Source: an uncultured Prevotella sp. (lineage in GTDB: Bacteria > Bacteroidota > Bacteroidia > Bacteroidales > Bacteroidaceae). From it: a stretch of 64,000 nt of DNA. Numbering within the stretch: position 1 is the first letter of the stretch; the number at the start of each line of letters is the position of its first letter. The DNA is taken from the NCBI GenBank assembly GCA_900314935.1, contig OMXE01000016.1:1-64000 (forward strand), written 5' to 3'. The position numbers and the translations under genes are program-made. This document shows, piece by piece, positions 7,923 to 17,361 of this stretch. The notes under the pieces were generated by a model. It did no database searches, was not told the origin of the DNA, and saw only the letters and a list, made by a program, of their open reading frames with translations.

Positions 7923-8864
7923 ATGGCGAATAACGAGACAAACAGCCGTTGGGCTATTCTCTACTGTCCGAAACGTGACATCTTCCGTCCACAGAAACGG
8001 TGGGAGAGGATCGAGAAGATCCTGAACGAGAAAGGGGTGGTGTTCGATAAGGTGCAGAGCGAGAATTCCAATAGTGTGGAACGTTTGGTGAACATGATGA
8101 TCAATAATGGTTACAAGACCATTATCATCGTGGGCGGTGACTCGGCATTGAACGATGCGGTAAACTGTCTGATGCAGGTTCCGAAGGAGGTGCGCGATGA
8201 GATTGCCTTGGGTGTAATACCCAACGGTGTGATGAACGATTTTGCCCGTTACTGGGAAATCAAGGTAGGAGAGGAGGAACAGACCATCGACTGGCTGATC
8301 AAACACCGGGTGAGGAAGATCGATCTGGGATGTGTTCGCTATACTAACCGCGAAGGGGAACGTTGTCATCGGTATTTCCTGAACTGTCTTAATATCGGAC
8401 TGATTGCCTCTGTCATGAACCTGCGGCGACAAACACGTCGTTTGTTCGGTTCACGTACCTTGTCGTTCTTCACCTCTTTCCTCTTGATGGTGTTCCAGCG
8501 CATGGAATACAAAATGAACCTGAAAATCAATTCGGAAGTGATCAAACGGAAGGTGATGACGGTATGTATTGGTAGTGCAAGGGGTTATGGACAGACGCCT
8601 AATGCCGTGCCGTATAATGGTATGCTGGATGTGTCGGTGGTGTATCATCCACAGATGGCCCAACTCATTGAGGGCTTCTATCTCTTGTTCACGAATAAGT
8701 TCCTGAACCACCGCAGCGTTCATCCTTATCGTACCACCGAGGTGGAGGTGAACGAGGCGGCACATGCCTTGGTGAGTGTTGACGGACGACTGATGAATAC
8801 GCCCGAAGGTCCGTTTACGGTGGGTATAGAGCAAGAGGTGATCAACTTCTTGATTCCGGGTTAA
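7923..8864 (+). CDS. diacylglycerol/lipid kinase-like protein (DAGK catalytic family)
   Basis: A 313-residue protein of the diacylglycerol kinase/YegS superfamily, which phosphorylates lipid hydroxyls with ATP. It has the N-terminal nucleotide domain (WAILYCPKRDIFRPQKR, then TIIIVGGDSALNDAVN near residues 72-84, LGVIPNGVMNDFARYW) and the C-terminal beta-sandwich (GSARGYGQTPNAVPYNGMLDV). The signature differs from the usual GGDGTxxEV: here it is GGDSALNDAV, with Ser for the second Gly and Asp for Glu. NG.MNDFAR in place of GTxNDFAR is also altered. It may be a distinct subfamily with changed activity. It is the last gene of the plus-strand run and its stop codon lies inside a terminator stem. 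Confidence 0.8.
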   Translation: MANNETNSRWAILYCPKRDIFRPQKRWERIEKILNEKGVVFDKVQSENSNSVERLVNMMINNGYKTIIIVGGDSALNDAVNCLMQVPKEVRDEIALGVIPNGVMNDFARYWEIKVGEEEQTIDWLIKHRVRKIDLGCVRYTNREGERCHRYFLNCLNIGLIASVMNLRRQTRRLFGSRTLSFFTSFLLMVFQRMEYKMNLKINSEVIKRKVMTVCIGSARGYGQTPNAVPYNGMLDVSVVYHPQMAQLIEGFYLLFTNKFLNHRSVHPYRTTEVEVNEAAHALVSVDGRLMNTPEGPFTVGIEQEVINFLIPG

Positions 8865-8890
8865 CGAAAGATATCGGTCTTTCGTTAACC
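8859..8890. terminator. bidirectional terminator containing both convergent stop codons
   Basis: A perfect 13-bp inverted repeat (8859-8871 GGTTAACGAAAGA with 8878-8890) and a 6-nt loop. The TAA of the plus-strand gene (8862-8864) and the TAA of the minus-strand regulator (8885-8887) lie in the two arms. Confidence 0.7.
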
Positions 8891-9586
8891 GTTTCTGGAT
8901 ATTCTCAGTAATTCCTCTTCATGGAGAATCTTGATATTCCTGCCATCGATGGCAATCAGGTTCTCGCTGGCAAAGGAGGAAAGGGTGCGGATGGCATTAC
9001 TGGTGGTCATGTTCGAGAGGTTCGCCAGGTCCTCACGACTCAAGGAAATATTCAGCGTACAATGGTCATCTGCCAATCCATAATGGTCTTTCAAGATCAT
9101 CAAAGCTTCTGCCAAACGCCCGCGGATATGTTTCTGCGTAAGGTTGATGGTGCGGTCGTCTGAATCTCCTAACGCTGTTGACAGCTGGGTGACAATGGCT
9201 TGGGTGATACCATGACCGTCGTGCATGAGTTGGGTGACGATGCTCATGGGAATGAAAGCAACAACTGATGGTTCGAAAGCCATGGCATTGGTCTTGTAGC
9301 ATCCGTGGGCGAAGAAGGCACTGTAGCCGAACATCTCTTGTGGCTTGACAACACGAACAATCTGACAACGGCCCATTCCTTCCTTGAAGATCTTCACCTT
9401 GCCTTGCACCAGGCACATCATCTGGAAGGGCTGCTCATCTTCCTTGAAGATCATCTCATTCTTCTTGAACTGCTTGAAAGATAAATGCTGTCCGATCAAA
9501 CGTCGCTGGGCAGCACTCAACGGCTCCCATATGGAACAAACCATATCGGTGATTTCTTCTTTTCCAAATTCTTTTGTTGCTGCCAT
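8885..9586 (-). CDS. Crp/Fnr-family transcriptional regulator
   Basis: A 233-residue regulator with an N-terminal cyclic-nucleotide-binding-like beta-barrel (residues ~25-130: KNEMIFKEDEQPFQMMCLVQGKVKIF) and a C-terminal winged helix-turn-helix (SLSREDLANLSNMTTSNAIRTLSSFASENLI). It has no four-cysteine iron-sulfur motif as in Fnr, and the classic cAMP-contact RxS is not evident, so the effector is unknown. It is transcribed divergently from the glycogen cluster, whose start lies about 220 nt away, which makes it a candidate regulator of that cluster (inference only). Its own promoter is visible upstream. Confidence 0.85.
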   Translation of the reverse strand: MAATKEFGKEEITDMVCSIWEPLSAAQRRLIGQHLSFKQFKKNEMIFKEDEQPFQMMCLVQGKVKIFKEGMGRCQIVRVVKPQEMFGYSAFFAHGCYKTNAMAFEPSVVAFIPMSIVTQLMHDGHGITQAIVTQLSTALGDSDDRTINLTQKHIRGRLAEALMILKDHYGLADDHCTLNISLSREDLANLSNMTTSNAIRTLSSFASENLIAIDGRNIKILHEEELLRISRNG

Positions 9587-9625
9587 AGCTAATACCTTTA
9601 TCCTGTTAGTGGGCGATTAGTGGTG

Positions 9626-9633
9626 CAAAAGTA
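9626..9633 (-). promoter_or_regulatory. -7 element of the Crp/Fnr regulator gene
   Basis: Reading the minus strand, TACTTTTG matches TAnnTTTG and lies 40 nt before the ATG at 9586. Confidence 0.55.
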
Positions 9634-9725
9634 CGGTTTTTTCTTGAAAAGAGAAAATTATGTGACAGTTTTTATATTCTAAAACATAAAAAACAATAAG
9701 GGATATGAAATTCTTGTTATTTTAT

Positions 9726-9756
9726 TTTGTCTTCTATGTTATTTTTATTACTTTTG
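9726..9756 (+). promoter_or_regulatory. promoter of the glycogen cluster
   Basis: TTTG at 9726-9729, exactly 19 nt, then TACTTTTG at 9749-9756: a full match to the Bacteroidetes consensus. The expected leader to the ATG at 9805 is about 40 nt. Confidence 0.7.
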
Positions 9757-9804
9757 AACTGGATTTATCCAACCAGAACAACTAAAAACCTCAATATAGC
9801 ATCT

Positions 9805-11754
9805 ATGGGTTATTTGCGATTTGAAAAGGCTCTGATGACCAACTTGGAAGAAGCACTACCGCGCGAGTTACTTCGTACCAACCGCTCGGGCGCTTACTCA
9901 TGTTCCACGATTGTTGACTGTAACACCAGAAAGTACCATGGACTGCTCGTCGTTCCCATCCCGGAGATCGATGACGAGAACCACGTCCTGCTTTCATCAC
10001 TCGATGTTACCGTTATTCAGCATGGTGCTGAATTCAATCTGGGACTCCATAAGTATCAGGGCAACAACTACAGTCCTAAAGGACATAAGTACATCCGGGA
10101 ATTTGATTGTGACAAAGTACCTACCACCGTTTATCGTGTTGGTGGTGTAATCTTGAAAAAGGAAGTGGTGTTCCAGCATTATGAGGACAGGATCCTGATC
10201 CGTTATACGCTGGAGGATGCACATTCTGCTACTACGCTTCGCTTCCGTCCTTTCCTTGCTTTCCGTAGCGTGAGACAGTTCACGCATGAGAATTCCGTGG
10301 CCAGTCGCGACTATCAGTCAGTGGACAACGGCATCAAGACTTGTATGTATGCGGGCTATCCTGATCTGTACATGCAGTTCAGTAAGAAGAATGAGTTCAT
10401 CTTCCAGCCCGACTGGTACAGGGGGGTGGAGTATCCGAAGGAACAGGAGAGAGGATATGCGTCTAATGAGGACCTCTACGTACCTGGTTACTTTGAGATG
10501 GACATCAAGAAAGGCGAGAGCATTGTCTTTGCCGCTTCTACGTCCAGCATCCGCACAAGCAGTCTGAAGTCGCTCTTCGACAAGGAGGTGGATGAACGGG
10601 CGCCACGCGACAATTTCTTCCACTGTCTGGTGAATGCCGCTCATCAGTTCCATAACAGGACGAAGAAGGACGAACGGTATATCCTGGCCGGCTATCCTTG
10701 GTTCAAATGCCGTGCAAGGGATACGTTCATTGCCTTACCTGGACTGACTCTGGCCATTGAGGAGCAGGACTACTTCGAACTGGTGATGAAGACGGCAGAA
10801 AAGGGCTTGCGCGAATTCATGAAAGGTAAGCCTGTGTCGGTGAAGATCTACGAGATGGAACAGCCCGATGTTCCCCTTTGGGCGATATGGTCTGTTCAGC
10901 AGTATGCCAAGGAGGCAGGCGAAGAGAAATGCTTCAATATGTATGGTAAGCTGGTTCGTGATATCGTGGAGTATATCGAGAAGGGCGGTCATCCCAACCT
11001 GACCTTGGAGGAGAACGGTCTTCTTCGCACGGAGGGTAAGGATAAGGCTGTTACTTGGATGAACTCCACGGCTAATGGTCGGCCGGTTGTGCCGCGTACA
11101 GGCTACGTCGTTGAGTTCAACGCCCTGTGGTACAATGCCCTGAAATTCTGCGCCAAGCTGGCAAGGATGCGTCAGGATGCCAAGGCCGAGGAGCATCTGG
11201 AGAAGATGGCTGCCAAGACAAAGGAGGCCTTCGTGGATACCTTCCTCAACGACTATGGTTATCTCTTTGACTATGTGGATGGGAATATGATGGACTGGAG
11301 CGTACGACCGAACATGATCTTCGCTGTGGCGCTTGATTATTCTCCGTTGTCGAACGACCAGAAGAAGAGTGTGCTGGATATCTGTACTCGTGAGTTGCTG
11401 ACACCTAAGGGACTGCGTTCCCTCTCGCCGAAGAGCGGTGGCTACAACCCGATGTATGTGGGTCCGCAGACTCAGCGCGACTATGCCTACCATCAGGGAA
11501 CGGCTTGGCCTTGGCTCGGCGGCTTCTACCTGGAGGCTTGTCTGAAACTCTATAAGCGTACCCGTATCAGCTTCGTGGAACGCCAGATGGTGGGCTATGA
11601 GGACGAGATGGTAAGGAACTGTATAGGAACCATTCCGGAGATGTCAGACGGTAACCCGCCGTTCCGTGCTCGCGGTGCCATGTCATTCGCCATGAATGTG
11701 GCAGAGATTCTGCGAACGCTGAATATGCTGGAGAAATATACATATAATAGATAA
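9805..11754 (+). CDS. glycogen debranching enzyme, GH133 amylo-alpha-1,6-glucosidase
   Basis: A 649-residue cytosolic enzyme that removes alpha-1,6 branches from glycogen. The N-terminal domain (LLRTNRSGAYSCSTIVDCNTRKYHGLLVVP) and the C-terminal (alpha/alpha)6 barrel (ILAGYPWFKCRARDTFIALPGLTLA; TWMNSTANGRPVVPRTGYVVEFNALWYNAL; YAYHQGTAWPWLGGFYLEA) are those of the bacterial GH133 family. The ATG at 9805 is chosen because the longer frame (TTG-like start at 9727) overlaps the promoter and adds 26 residues unlike the family. It is the first of three adjacent glycogen genes; the GT4 gene starts 12 nt downstream. Confidence 0.9.
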   Translation: MGYLRFEKALMTNLEEALPRELLRTNRSGAYSCSTIVDCNTRKYHGLLVVPIPEIDDENHVLLSSLDVTVIQHGAEFNLGLHKYQGNNYSPKGHKYIREFDCDKVPTTVYRVGGVILKKEVVFQHYEDRILIRYTLEDAHSATTLRFRPFLAFRSVRQFTHENSVASRDYQSVDNGIKTCMYAGYPDLYMQFSKKNEFIFQPDWYRGVEYPKEQERGYASNEDLYVPGYFEMDIKKGESIVFAASTSSIRTSSLKSLFDKEVDERAPRDNFFHCLVNAAHQFHNRTKKDERYILAGYPWFKCRARDTFIALPGLTLAIEEQDYFELVMKTAEKGLREFMKGKPVSVKIYEMEQPDVPLWAIWSVQQYAKEAGEEKCFNMYGKLVRDIVEYIEKGGHPNLTLEENGLLRTEGKDKAVTWMNSTANGRPVVPRTGYVVEFNALWYNALKFCAKLARMRQDAKAEEHLEKMAAKTKEAFVDTFLNDYGYLFDYVDGNMMDWSVRPNMIFAVALDYSPLSNDQKKSVLDICTRELLTPKGLRSLSPKSGGYNPMYVGPQTQRDYAYHQGTAWPWLGGFYLEACLKLYKRTRISFVERQMVGYEDEMVRNCIGTIPEMSDGNPPFRARGAMSFAMNVAEILRTLNMLEKYTYNR

Positions 11755-11766
11755 GGAGGCACGACT

Positions 11767-13044
11767 ATGAAAGTATTAATGTTTGGATGGGAGTATCCTC
11801 CTCATGTGTTTGGCGGTCTTGCCACTGCCAACTATGGCATCTCTGAAGGACTGAAGGCACAGGGCGACATTGAGATTGCGCTCTGTCTGCCGCATCCGTT
11901 CGGTGATGAGGAGCAGCACGCTGCCCGTATCATTGCCATGAATGCGGTGCCCATTGCCTGGCGGGATGTGAACCGTGACTATGTTCAGAGTCGCGTGGGG
12001 AATATCATGAACCCCGACTATTACTATAAGCTGCGCGAGAATATCTATGCGGATTTCAACTACATGAATGTCAACGACCTCGGTTGCATGGAGTTCGCTG
12101 GCGGCTATCCTTCGAACCTGCACGAGGAGATCAACAACTACTCGGTGATAGCAGGTGTGGTGGCACGCACTGAGGACTTCGATATCATTCATGCTCACGA
12201 CTGGCTGACATATCCTGCTGGAATCCATGCGAAGAATGTAAGTGGTAAACCGTTGTGTATCCATGTGCATGCAACCGACTTCGACCGCAGTCGTGGTAAG
12301 GTGAATCCTACCGTGTATGGAATAGAGAAGGATGGTATGGATAATGCCGACTGCATCATGTGTGTGTCGGAGCTGACTCGTCAGACCGTTATCAACCACT
12401 ACCATCAAGATCCGCGGAAGTGTTACACCGTGCACAATGCGGTGTATCCGCTCAGACAGGAACTGCAGGACATCCCACGTCCCGATCATACAGGAAAGGA
12501 AAAGGTGGTAACGTTCCTCGGACGAATCACCATGCAGAAAGGTCCTGAGTATTTCGTGGAGGCTGCTAATATGGTATTGAAGAGAACAAGTAACGTGCGC
12601 TTCTGTTTTGCCGGTAGCGGTGATATGATGGAGGCCATGATCTACCTGGCTGCTGAAAGGGGTATTGCCGACCGCTTCCACTTCCCGGGCTTCATGCGCG
12701 GCAAACAGGTGTACGAATGTCTGAAAGACTCTGATGTTTATGTGATGCCTTCGGTTTCTGAACCGTTTGGTATCTCACCGCTCGAAGCTATGCAGTGCGG
12801 TACGCCGTCGATTATCTCCAAACAGAGCGGTTGTGCTGAGATTCTGAATAACTGCATCAAGGTTGACTACTGGGATATCCATGCATTGGCTGATGCCATG
12901 TATTCCATCTGTACCAATGAGAGTCTCTTCAAGTACCTGCAGGAAGAGGGTAAGAAAGAGGTTGACCAGATTACTTGGGAAAAGGTGGGTCGCTGGATCC
13001 GCACCCTCTACAAGAGAACTCTCGGCTGGGAACAGTCCCAATAG
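11767..13044 (+). CDS. GT4-family glycosyltransferase, glycogen synthase-like
   Basis: A 425-residue GT-B fold glycosyltransferase. The N-terminus MKVLMFGWEYPPHVFGGLAT carries the Gly-Gly loop that binds the nucleotide sugar, and the C-terminal domain holds the GT4 motif EPFGISPLEAMQCGTPSI with both conserved glutamates. The region AHDWLTYPAGIHA is typical of starch/glycogen synthase relatives. It lies between a debranching enzyme and a GH57 protein, the arrangement I know from Bacteroidales glycogen loci, so it most probably elongates alpha-1,4-glucan. UDP- versus ADP-glucose specificity cannot be told. It follows the debranching gene by 12 nt and precedes GH57 by 54 nt. Confidence 0.85.
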   Translation: MKVLMFGWEYPPHVFGGLATANYGISEGLKAQGDIEIALCLPHPFGDEEQHAARIIAMNAVPIAWRDVNRDYVQSRVGNIMNPDYYYKLRENIYADFNYMNVNDLGCMEFAGGYPSNLHEEINNYSVIAGVVARTEDFDIIHAHDWLTYPAGIHAKNVSGKPLCIHVHATDFDRSRGKVNPTVYGIEKDGMDNADCIMCVSELTRQTVINHYHQDPRKCYTVHNAVYPLRQELQDIPRPDHTGKEKVVTFLGRITMQKGPEYFVEAANMVLKRTSNVRFCFAGSGDMMEAMIYLAAERGIADRFHFPGFMRGKQVYECLKDSDVYVMPSVSEPFGISPLEAMQCGTPSIISKQSGCAEILNNCIKVDYWDIHALADAMYSICTNESLFKYLQEEGKKEVDQITWEKVGRWIRTLYKRTLGWEQSQ

Positions 13045-13045
13045 T

Positions 13046-13085
13046 CATTAAGCCTATTAAGCCCATTAAGCCCATTAACCCCATA
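13046..13085 (+). repeat. 9-bp-period array (CATTAAGCC type) between two glycogen genes
   Basis: Four units close to CATTAAGCC stand in tandem between the GT4 and GH57 genes. The same array occurs in frame inside the GH3 gene at 43990-44050. Confidence 0.8.
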
Positions 13086-13098
13086 AATTCATCAAACA

Positions 13099-14496
13099 AT
13101 GAAAACAATTTGTCTATATTTCGAGATACATCAGATTATCCATCTGAAGCGTTACCGTTTCTTTGATATCGGTGCCGATCATTACTACTATGATGACTAC
13201 GAGAACGAACGTAGCATCACGGATATTGCAGAACGTTCGTACATGCCGGCACTGACTGCCCTGCAGGAGATGATTGCCGAGCATGGTAAATTCTTCAAGG
13301 TGGCCTTCTCGCTGTCGGGAACAGGTATCGAACAGCTGGAGATGCATGCACCGCAGGTGCTGGAAAAGCTGCAGCAGCTGAACGAGACCGGTAGTGTGGA
13401 GTTCCTGGCTGAGCCTTATAGTCACGGTCTTTCGGCCCTTGCCAACGAGGAGTGCTTTGCTGCCGACGTGAAGAAGCAGGCTGCCAAGATCGAGGAGTAC
13501 TTCGGTAAGAAGCCAACCATCCTCCGTAACTCGTCACTGATCTACAGTGATGATATCGGTGCACAGGCTGCCGCCCTTGGCTTTAAGGGAATGCTTACCG
13601 AAGGTGCCAAGCATGTACTGGGCTGGAAGAGTCCGCACTATGTGTATAACTGTGCCCTCGCACCGAGTCTGAAACTGTTGCTGCGCGACGTGGAGCTGTC
13701 GGATGATATCTCGTTGCGTTTTAACAACAGCGAGTGGGATGGCTATCCGCTCTTTGCCGATGACTATATCACACGCATTGCTAACTTCCCGGAAGAGGAG
13801 CAGGTCATCAATATCTTCATGGAACTCTCTGCCCTGGGTATCGCCCAGCCGCTGAGCAGTAATATCTTGGAGTTCATCAAGGCACTGCCCGTCTGCGCTA
13901 AGCAGAAGGGTATCACCTTCTCTACACCTTCTGAGATCTGCTCGAAGATGAAGAGTGTTGGCGCACTTAATGTACCCGACACCTTGTCGTGGGTGGATGA
14001 GGAACGCGACGTGTCTTGCTGGCTGGGTAACCCCATGCAGCGGGAGGCTTTCAATAAGTTGTATAGCATAGCCGACCGTGTGCGCATCGCCAATGATCCG
14101 CGTATCAATCAGGACTGGGATTACCTGCAGGCTTCAAACAACTTCAGGTTCATGACCACCAAGCCCAGTAATGTGGGTCTCGACCGCGGCATCTATGCCA
14201 GTCCGTTCGATGCGTTCACCAATTACATGAATATCCTGGGCGACTTCATGAGTCGTGTACGTGGTCTTTATCCTGAGGATATCGATAATGATGAACTGAA
14301 CGCCTTACTCACCACCATCCGTAATCAGGGCGATGAGATCAATATGAAGGACAAGGAGATCACCCGTCTGCAGGCGAAGGTGGAGAAGATGCAGGCTGAA
14401 GAGGATAAGCTCAAGGCTAAGATCGACAAGGCCAAGGCAGCACCGAAGAAGGCTGCAGCCAAAAAGCCTGCGAAGAAAGAAGAGCAAAAGGCTTAA
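13099..14496 (+). CDS. GH57-family alpha-glucan-acting enzyme
   Basis: A 465-residue GH57 protein (alpha-amylase, 4-alpha-glucanotransferase or branching activity). GH57-like blocks visible are MKTICLYFEIHQIIHLKRYRF-type start (ending HQ), FFKVAFSLSGTGIEQL, SVEFLAEPYSHGLSAL and NNSEWDGYPLFADDYI. After the catalytic region a coiled coil (residues ~395-440, MKDKEITRLQAKVEKMQAEE) leads into a Lys/Ala-rich tail ending KKAAAKKPAKKEEQKA, unusual for the enzyme and probably a late extension that may bind nucleic acid or polymer surface. It is the third gene of the glycogen cluster and ends at a long hairpin terminator. Confidence 0.85.
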   Translation: MKTICLYFEIHQIIHLKRYRFFDIGADHYYYDDYENERSITDIAERSYMPALTALQEMIAEHGKFFKVAFSLSGTGIEQLEMHAPQVLEKLQQLNETGSVEFLAEPYSHGLSALANEECFAADVKKQAAKIEEYFGKKPTILRNSSLIYSDDIGAQAAALGFKGMLTEGAKHVLGWKSPHYVYNCALAPSLKLLLRDVELSDDISLRFNNSEWDGYPLFADDYITRIANFPEEEQVINIFMELSALGIAQPLSSNILEFIKALPVCAKQKGITFSTPSEICSKMKSVGALNVPDTLSWVDEERDVSCWLGNPMQREAFNKLYSIADRVRIANDPRINQDWDYLQASNNFRFMTTKPSNVGLDRGIYASPFDAFTNYMNILGDFMSRVRGLYPEDIDNDELNALLTTIRNQGDEINMKDKEITRLQAKVEKMQAEEDKLKAKIDKAKAAPKKAAAKKPAKKEEQKA

Positions 14497-14507
14497 CGTC
14501 TTCTCAT

Positions 14508-14570
14508 AATAAGAGGGACAGCTTCTTGATTGGATTTTGGTCATTCAATCAAGAAGCTGTCCCTCTTATT
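14508..14570. terminator. long perfect hairpin between convergent GH57 and GH3 genes
   Basis: A perfect 25-bp stem (14508-14532 with 14546-14570) and 13-nt loop fills the space between the two stop codons. A-rich and T-rich ends let it act in both directions. Confidence 0.8.
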
Positions 14571-14584
14571 TATAGGTTCTCGTA

Positions 14585-17161
14585 TTACCGAATGCTGGCA
14601 ACGGTCTTCTTCAGATCTTTATCCCGCGAAGAAGAACCTACTATGATCTCATACGTGCCAGGTACCACTCGCATGGTGTTGCTCTTGTTGTCCCATAACT
14701 CGAAGCTGGAACGGGGTAGGGAGATGGATACCGTCTTGCTCTCACCGGCTTTCAGCTGAACACGCTGGTAAGCACGGAGCGTTTTGGCAGGACCGTCCAC
14801 ATCCTTGGGATTACGGACATATACCTGTACTACCTCTGTTCCGGCACGCTTACCGGTGTTCTTCACCGTAACAGAAACCTTACCATTATTATAAGTAGGC
14901 TTACTGATCTGGAAGGTTGTGTAGCTCAGTCCGTAGCCGAAGGGGAAGAGGGCATCGCCCTTGAAATAGCGGTAGGTACGTCCCTCCATGCGATAGTCCT
15001 CAAAGTCGGGCAACTGCTCCGCATTCTGATAGAAGGTAATGGGTAGCTTACCGCTTGGGTTGTAGTCGCCGAAGAGTATGTCGGCCACGGCATTACCACC
15101 TTGCTCACCACCATACCATGCCTGCAGGATGGCATCGGCATACTGACTCTCGCTGACCAGTCCCATGGCGCTACCAGAGCAGTTTACAAAGACCACGCTC
15201 TTACCAGCCCGCTTCAGATCGGCAATCAGTTCGCGCTGTACCTTCGGCAGCTCGATGCTGATACGGTCGCCACCGCGGAAACCTTCTTCGTTCACCCGCA
15301 TCTCCTCACCTTCCAGTCGGGGGGAGATACCGCCCACAAAGACCACAACGTCAGCATCGCTTACCTGCTGTAACAGACTGTTATGGTCGGTGTTAACCCT
15401 TTGGGCAATGTCGAAGGCCAGGAATGCCATTCCCACATTCTGCACATAGTCCACTTCAATGGTGTACTGCTTACCGGCCTCCACGTGCTGGGTATACGAC
15501 TGCTCCCTGACACCATGGGCATTCCATCTGCTTACCAGCGTATCGCCATTGAAGATCACGGCAGTATAGTCATCGGCATTCAGGTTGATCATGATATCCG
15601 CATCTTTCTGCGGTGTGAGGATTCCCTCGTACTTCACCGAGAAATGCTCCAGGTTGACACCAGGTGCGAAGGCGGTGTTACCACCATTCACGAGATGGAT
15701 GCTTGAGGTGTTCTCCACTTGTGTAACGGGTGTGCCTTCAAACTGTTCGTTGTTCCAGTAGGTAGCACGCATACCCTTTCTGCCATCAGGAGTCTTGAGG
15801 TCGTTGAACAGACTCACGATGACTTCATTCCGAGTGAGGTTACAGCCTTGTATATAAGGTACGTCTCCGCATTTATTACGGATACCTTCCAGAATGGTTA
15901 CGGTCTGGGTAGGAGTACCGGTGTAGTTTCCCCACAGCATGGTGGAGTCGTTGGCATTCGGTCCCATCACCACGATCTTCTGGTCGCGCCGTAAGGGAAG
16001 GATATTATTACGGTTCTGCAGCAGTGTCATACCTTCGCGTGCCACTTCTAATGCCAGCTGCTTATGTTCCTTACTGGCCACCACGCTCATGGGAATCTTG
16101 GTCCATTCCACCATATCGTCCGGATCGAAGTCACCCAGTTCGAAGCGAGCCTGAAGGAGTCGTAACAGACTGGTGTTGATCTGCTCTTCCGTGATGAAGC
16201 CGTTCTTGATGGCTTCGGGCAGTGAACGGTAATCACTACCGCATTCCACATCCGTTCCGGCGATGACCGCTTTGGCCGATGATTCGGCTTGTGAGGTGGA
16301 GAATCCGTGACGTCCTGGCGCCCAGAAGTCGCGTATCGCACCGCAGTCGCTGGTAACGATACCCTTGAAGCCCCATTCATCACGCAGAATCTGGTGGAGA
16401 TAGCGGGTCTGGGCGCAGCAAGGTTCTCCATCAATACGCTGGTAGGCACACATAATCTCCTTCACATCGCCTTCCTGCACCAAGGCTTTGAAGGCGGGGA
16501 GGTAGGTTTCCCAGAGGTCGCGTTCGGGCAGCTGCTCCACGTTGAAGCTATGACGGTTCCATTCCGGACCGCTATGTACGGCATAATGCTTAGCACAGGC
16601 AAAGAGTTTGGCGTAGTTCGAGGTCGGCTTCTTTCCTTCATAGCTGTAGCCTTGCAGTCCGCGCACCACAGCCAGTCCCATCTTCGTGGTGAGGTAGGGG
16701 TCCTCTCCGTAGGTCTCTTGTCCGCGTCCCCATCTCGGATCCCTGAAGATATTGATGTTCGGTGTCCAGAACGACAGTCCGCGGTAGCGAGCCATCTCGC
16801 CATTCCGCTTGGCTTCCATATTCTTGGCACGTGCCTCATCACTGGCTGCGCTGAACACCTTATATACTAATGCGTCGTTAAAGGAAGCGGCCATGTTCAT
16901 GGTAATGGGGAACACCGTGGCATAACCGTTACGACCGATGCCGTGAAGGGCTTCGTTCCACCATTCAAATTGCGGGATACCTAAACGTTCGATAGCAGGG
17001 GAGCGATCGAGCATCAAGGATACCTTCTCTTCAATGGTCAGACGTGAACAGAGGTCGGCTGCACGTTCCGCCGGACTTAACGCTGGGTTCTGGTAAGGGA
17101 GTGTCTGCGCTTGCACGGTCAGTGCGAAGGCCGACATCAGGGTAAGAATTGTTTTCTTCAT
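14585..17161 (-). CDS. GH3 beta-glycosidase with inserted PA14 domain (beta-xylosidase/beta-glucosidase)
   Basis: An 858-residue exported GH3 enzyme that releases sugars from the non-reducing end of beta-linked oligosaccharides. The signal peptide starts at the ATG 17161 (MKKTILTLMSAFALTVQAQ); a longer frame would add 11 residues in front of it. Domains: TIM-like barrel with the nucleophile Asp in GIVTSDCGAIRDF, an alpha/beta sandwich interrupted by a PA14 domain (about residues 460-600, RATYWNNEQFEGTPV ... NADDYTAVIFNGD), and a C-terminal fibronectin-like domain (GYGLSYTTFQIS). The N-terminal WWNEALHG and ETYGEDPYL motifs are like those of Prevotella xylosidases. It stands alone with its own promoter; no SusC/D is adjacent. 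Confidence 0.92.
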   Translation of the reverse strand: MKKTILTLMSAFALTVQAQTLPYQNPALSPAERAADLCSRLTIEEKVSLMLDRSPAIERLGIPQFEWWNEALHGIGRNGYATVFPITMNMAASFNDALVYKVFSAASDEARAKNMEAKRNGEMARYRGLSFWTPNINIFRDPRWGRGQETYGEDPYLTTKMGLAVVRGLQGYSYEGKKPTSNYAKLFACAKHYAVHSGPEWNRHSFNVEQLPERDLWETYLPAFKALVQEGDVKEIMCAYQRIDGEPCCAQTRYLHQILRDEWGFKGIVTSDCGAIRDFWAPGRHGFSTSQAESSAKAVIAGTDVECGSDYRSLPEAIKNGFITEEQINTSLLRLLQARFELGDFDPDDMVEWTKIPMSVVASKEHKQLALEVAREGMTLLQNRNNILPLRRDQKIVVMGPNANDSTMLWGNYTGTPTQTVTILEGIRNKCGDVPYIQGCNLTRNEVIVSLFNDLKTPDGRKGMRATYWNNEQFEGTPVTQVENTSSIHLVNGGNTAFAPGVNLEHFSVKYEGILTPQKDADIMINLNADDYTAVIFNGDTLVSRWNAHGVREQSYTQHVEAGKQYTIEVDYVQNVGMAFLAFDIAQRVNTDHNSLLQQVSDADVVVFVGGISPRLEGEEMRVNEEGFRGGDRISIELPKVQRELIADLKRAGKSVVFVNCSGSAMGLVSESQYADAILQAWYGGEQGGNAVADILFGDYNPSGKLPITFYQNAEQLPDFEDYRMEGRTYRYFKGDALFPFGYGLSYTTFQISKPTYNNGKVSVTVKNTGKRAGTEVVQVYVRNPKDVDGPAKTLRAYQRVQLKAGESKTVSISLPRSSFELWDNKSNTMRVVPGTYEIIVGSSSRDKDLKKTVASIR

Positions 17162-17220
17162 GTTTTGGTTCTTATTGCCCATAAAATGATTCATCTTTCG
17201 TCTGTTTTTTGTTTTCTTTA

Positions 17221-17228
17221 CAAAAGTA
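17221..17228 (-). promoter_or_regulatory. -7 element of the GH3 gene
   Basis: On the minus strand TACTTTTG lies 60 nt before the ATG at 17161. Confidence 0.55.
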
Positions 17229-17361
17229 GGAAAAAAAAGGCAATACCGAATGAAATATCCTTACTTTAACATTCTTTTTATACTTATCCCTTCTCTCTTT
17301 TCCTTTCGTATCCAGCTCTTTGATTCAGTCTGTCAACAGTCAGCATTTATTGACTGCGTTT

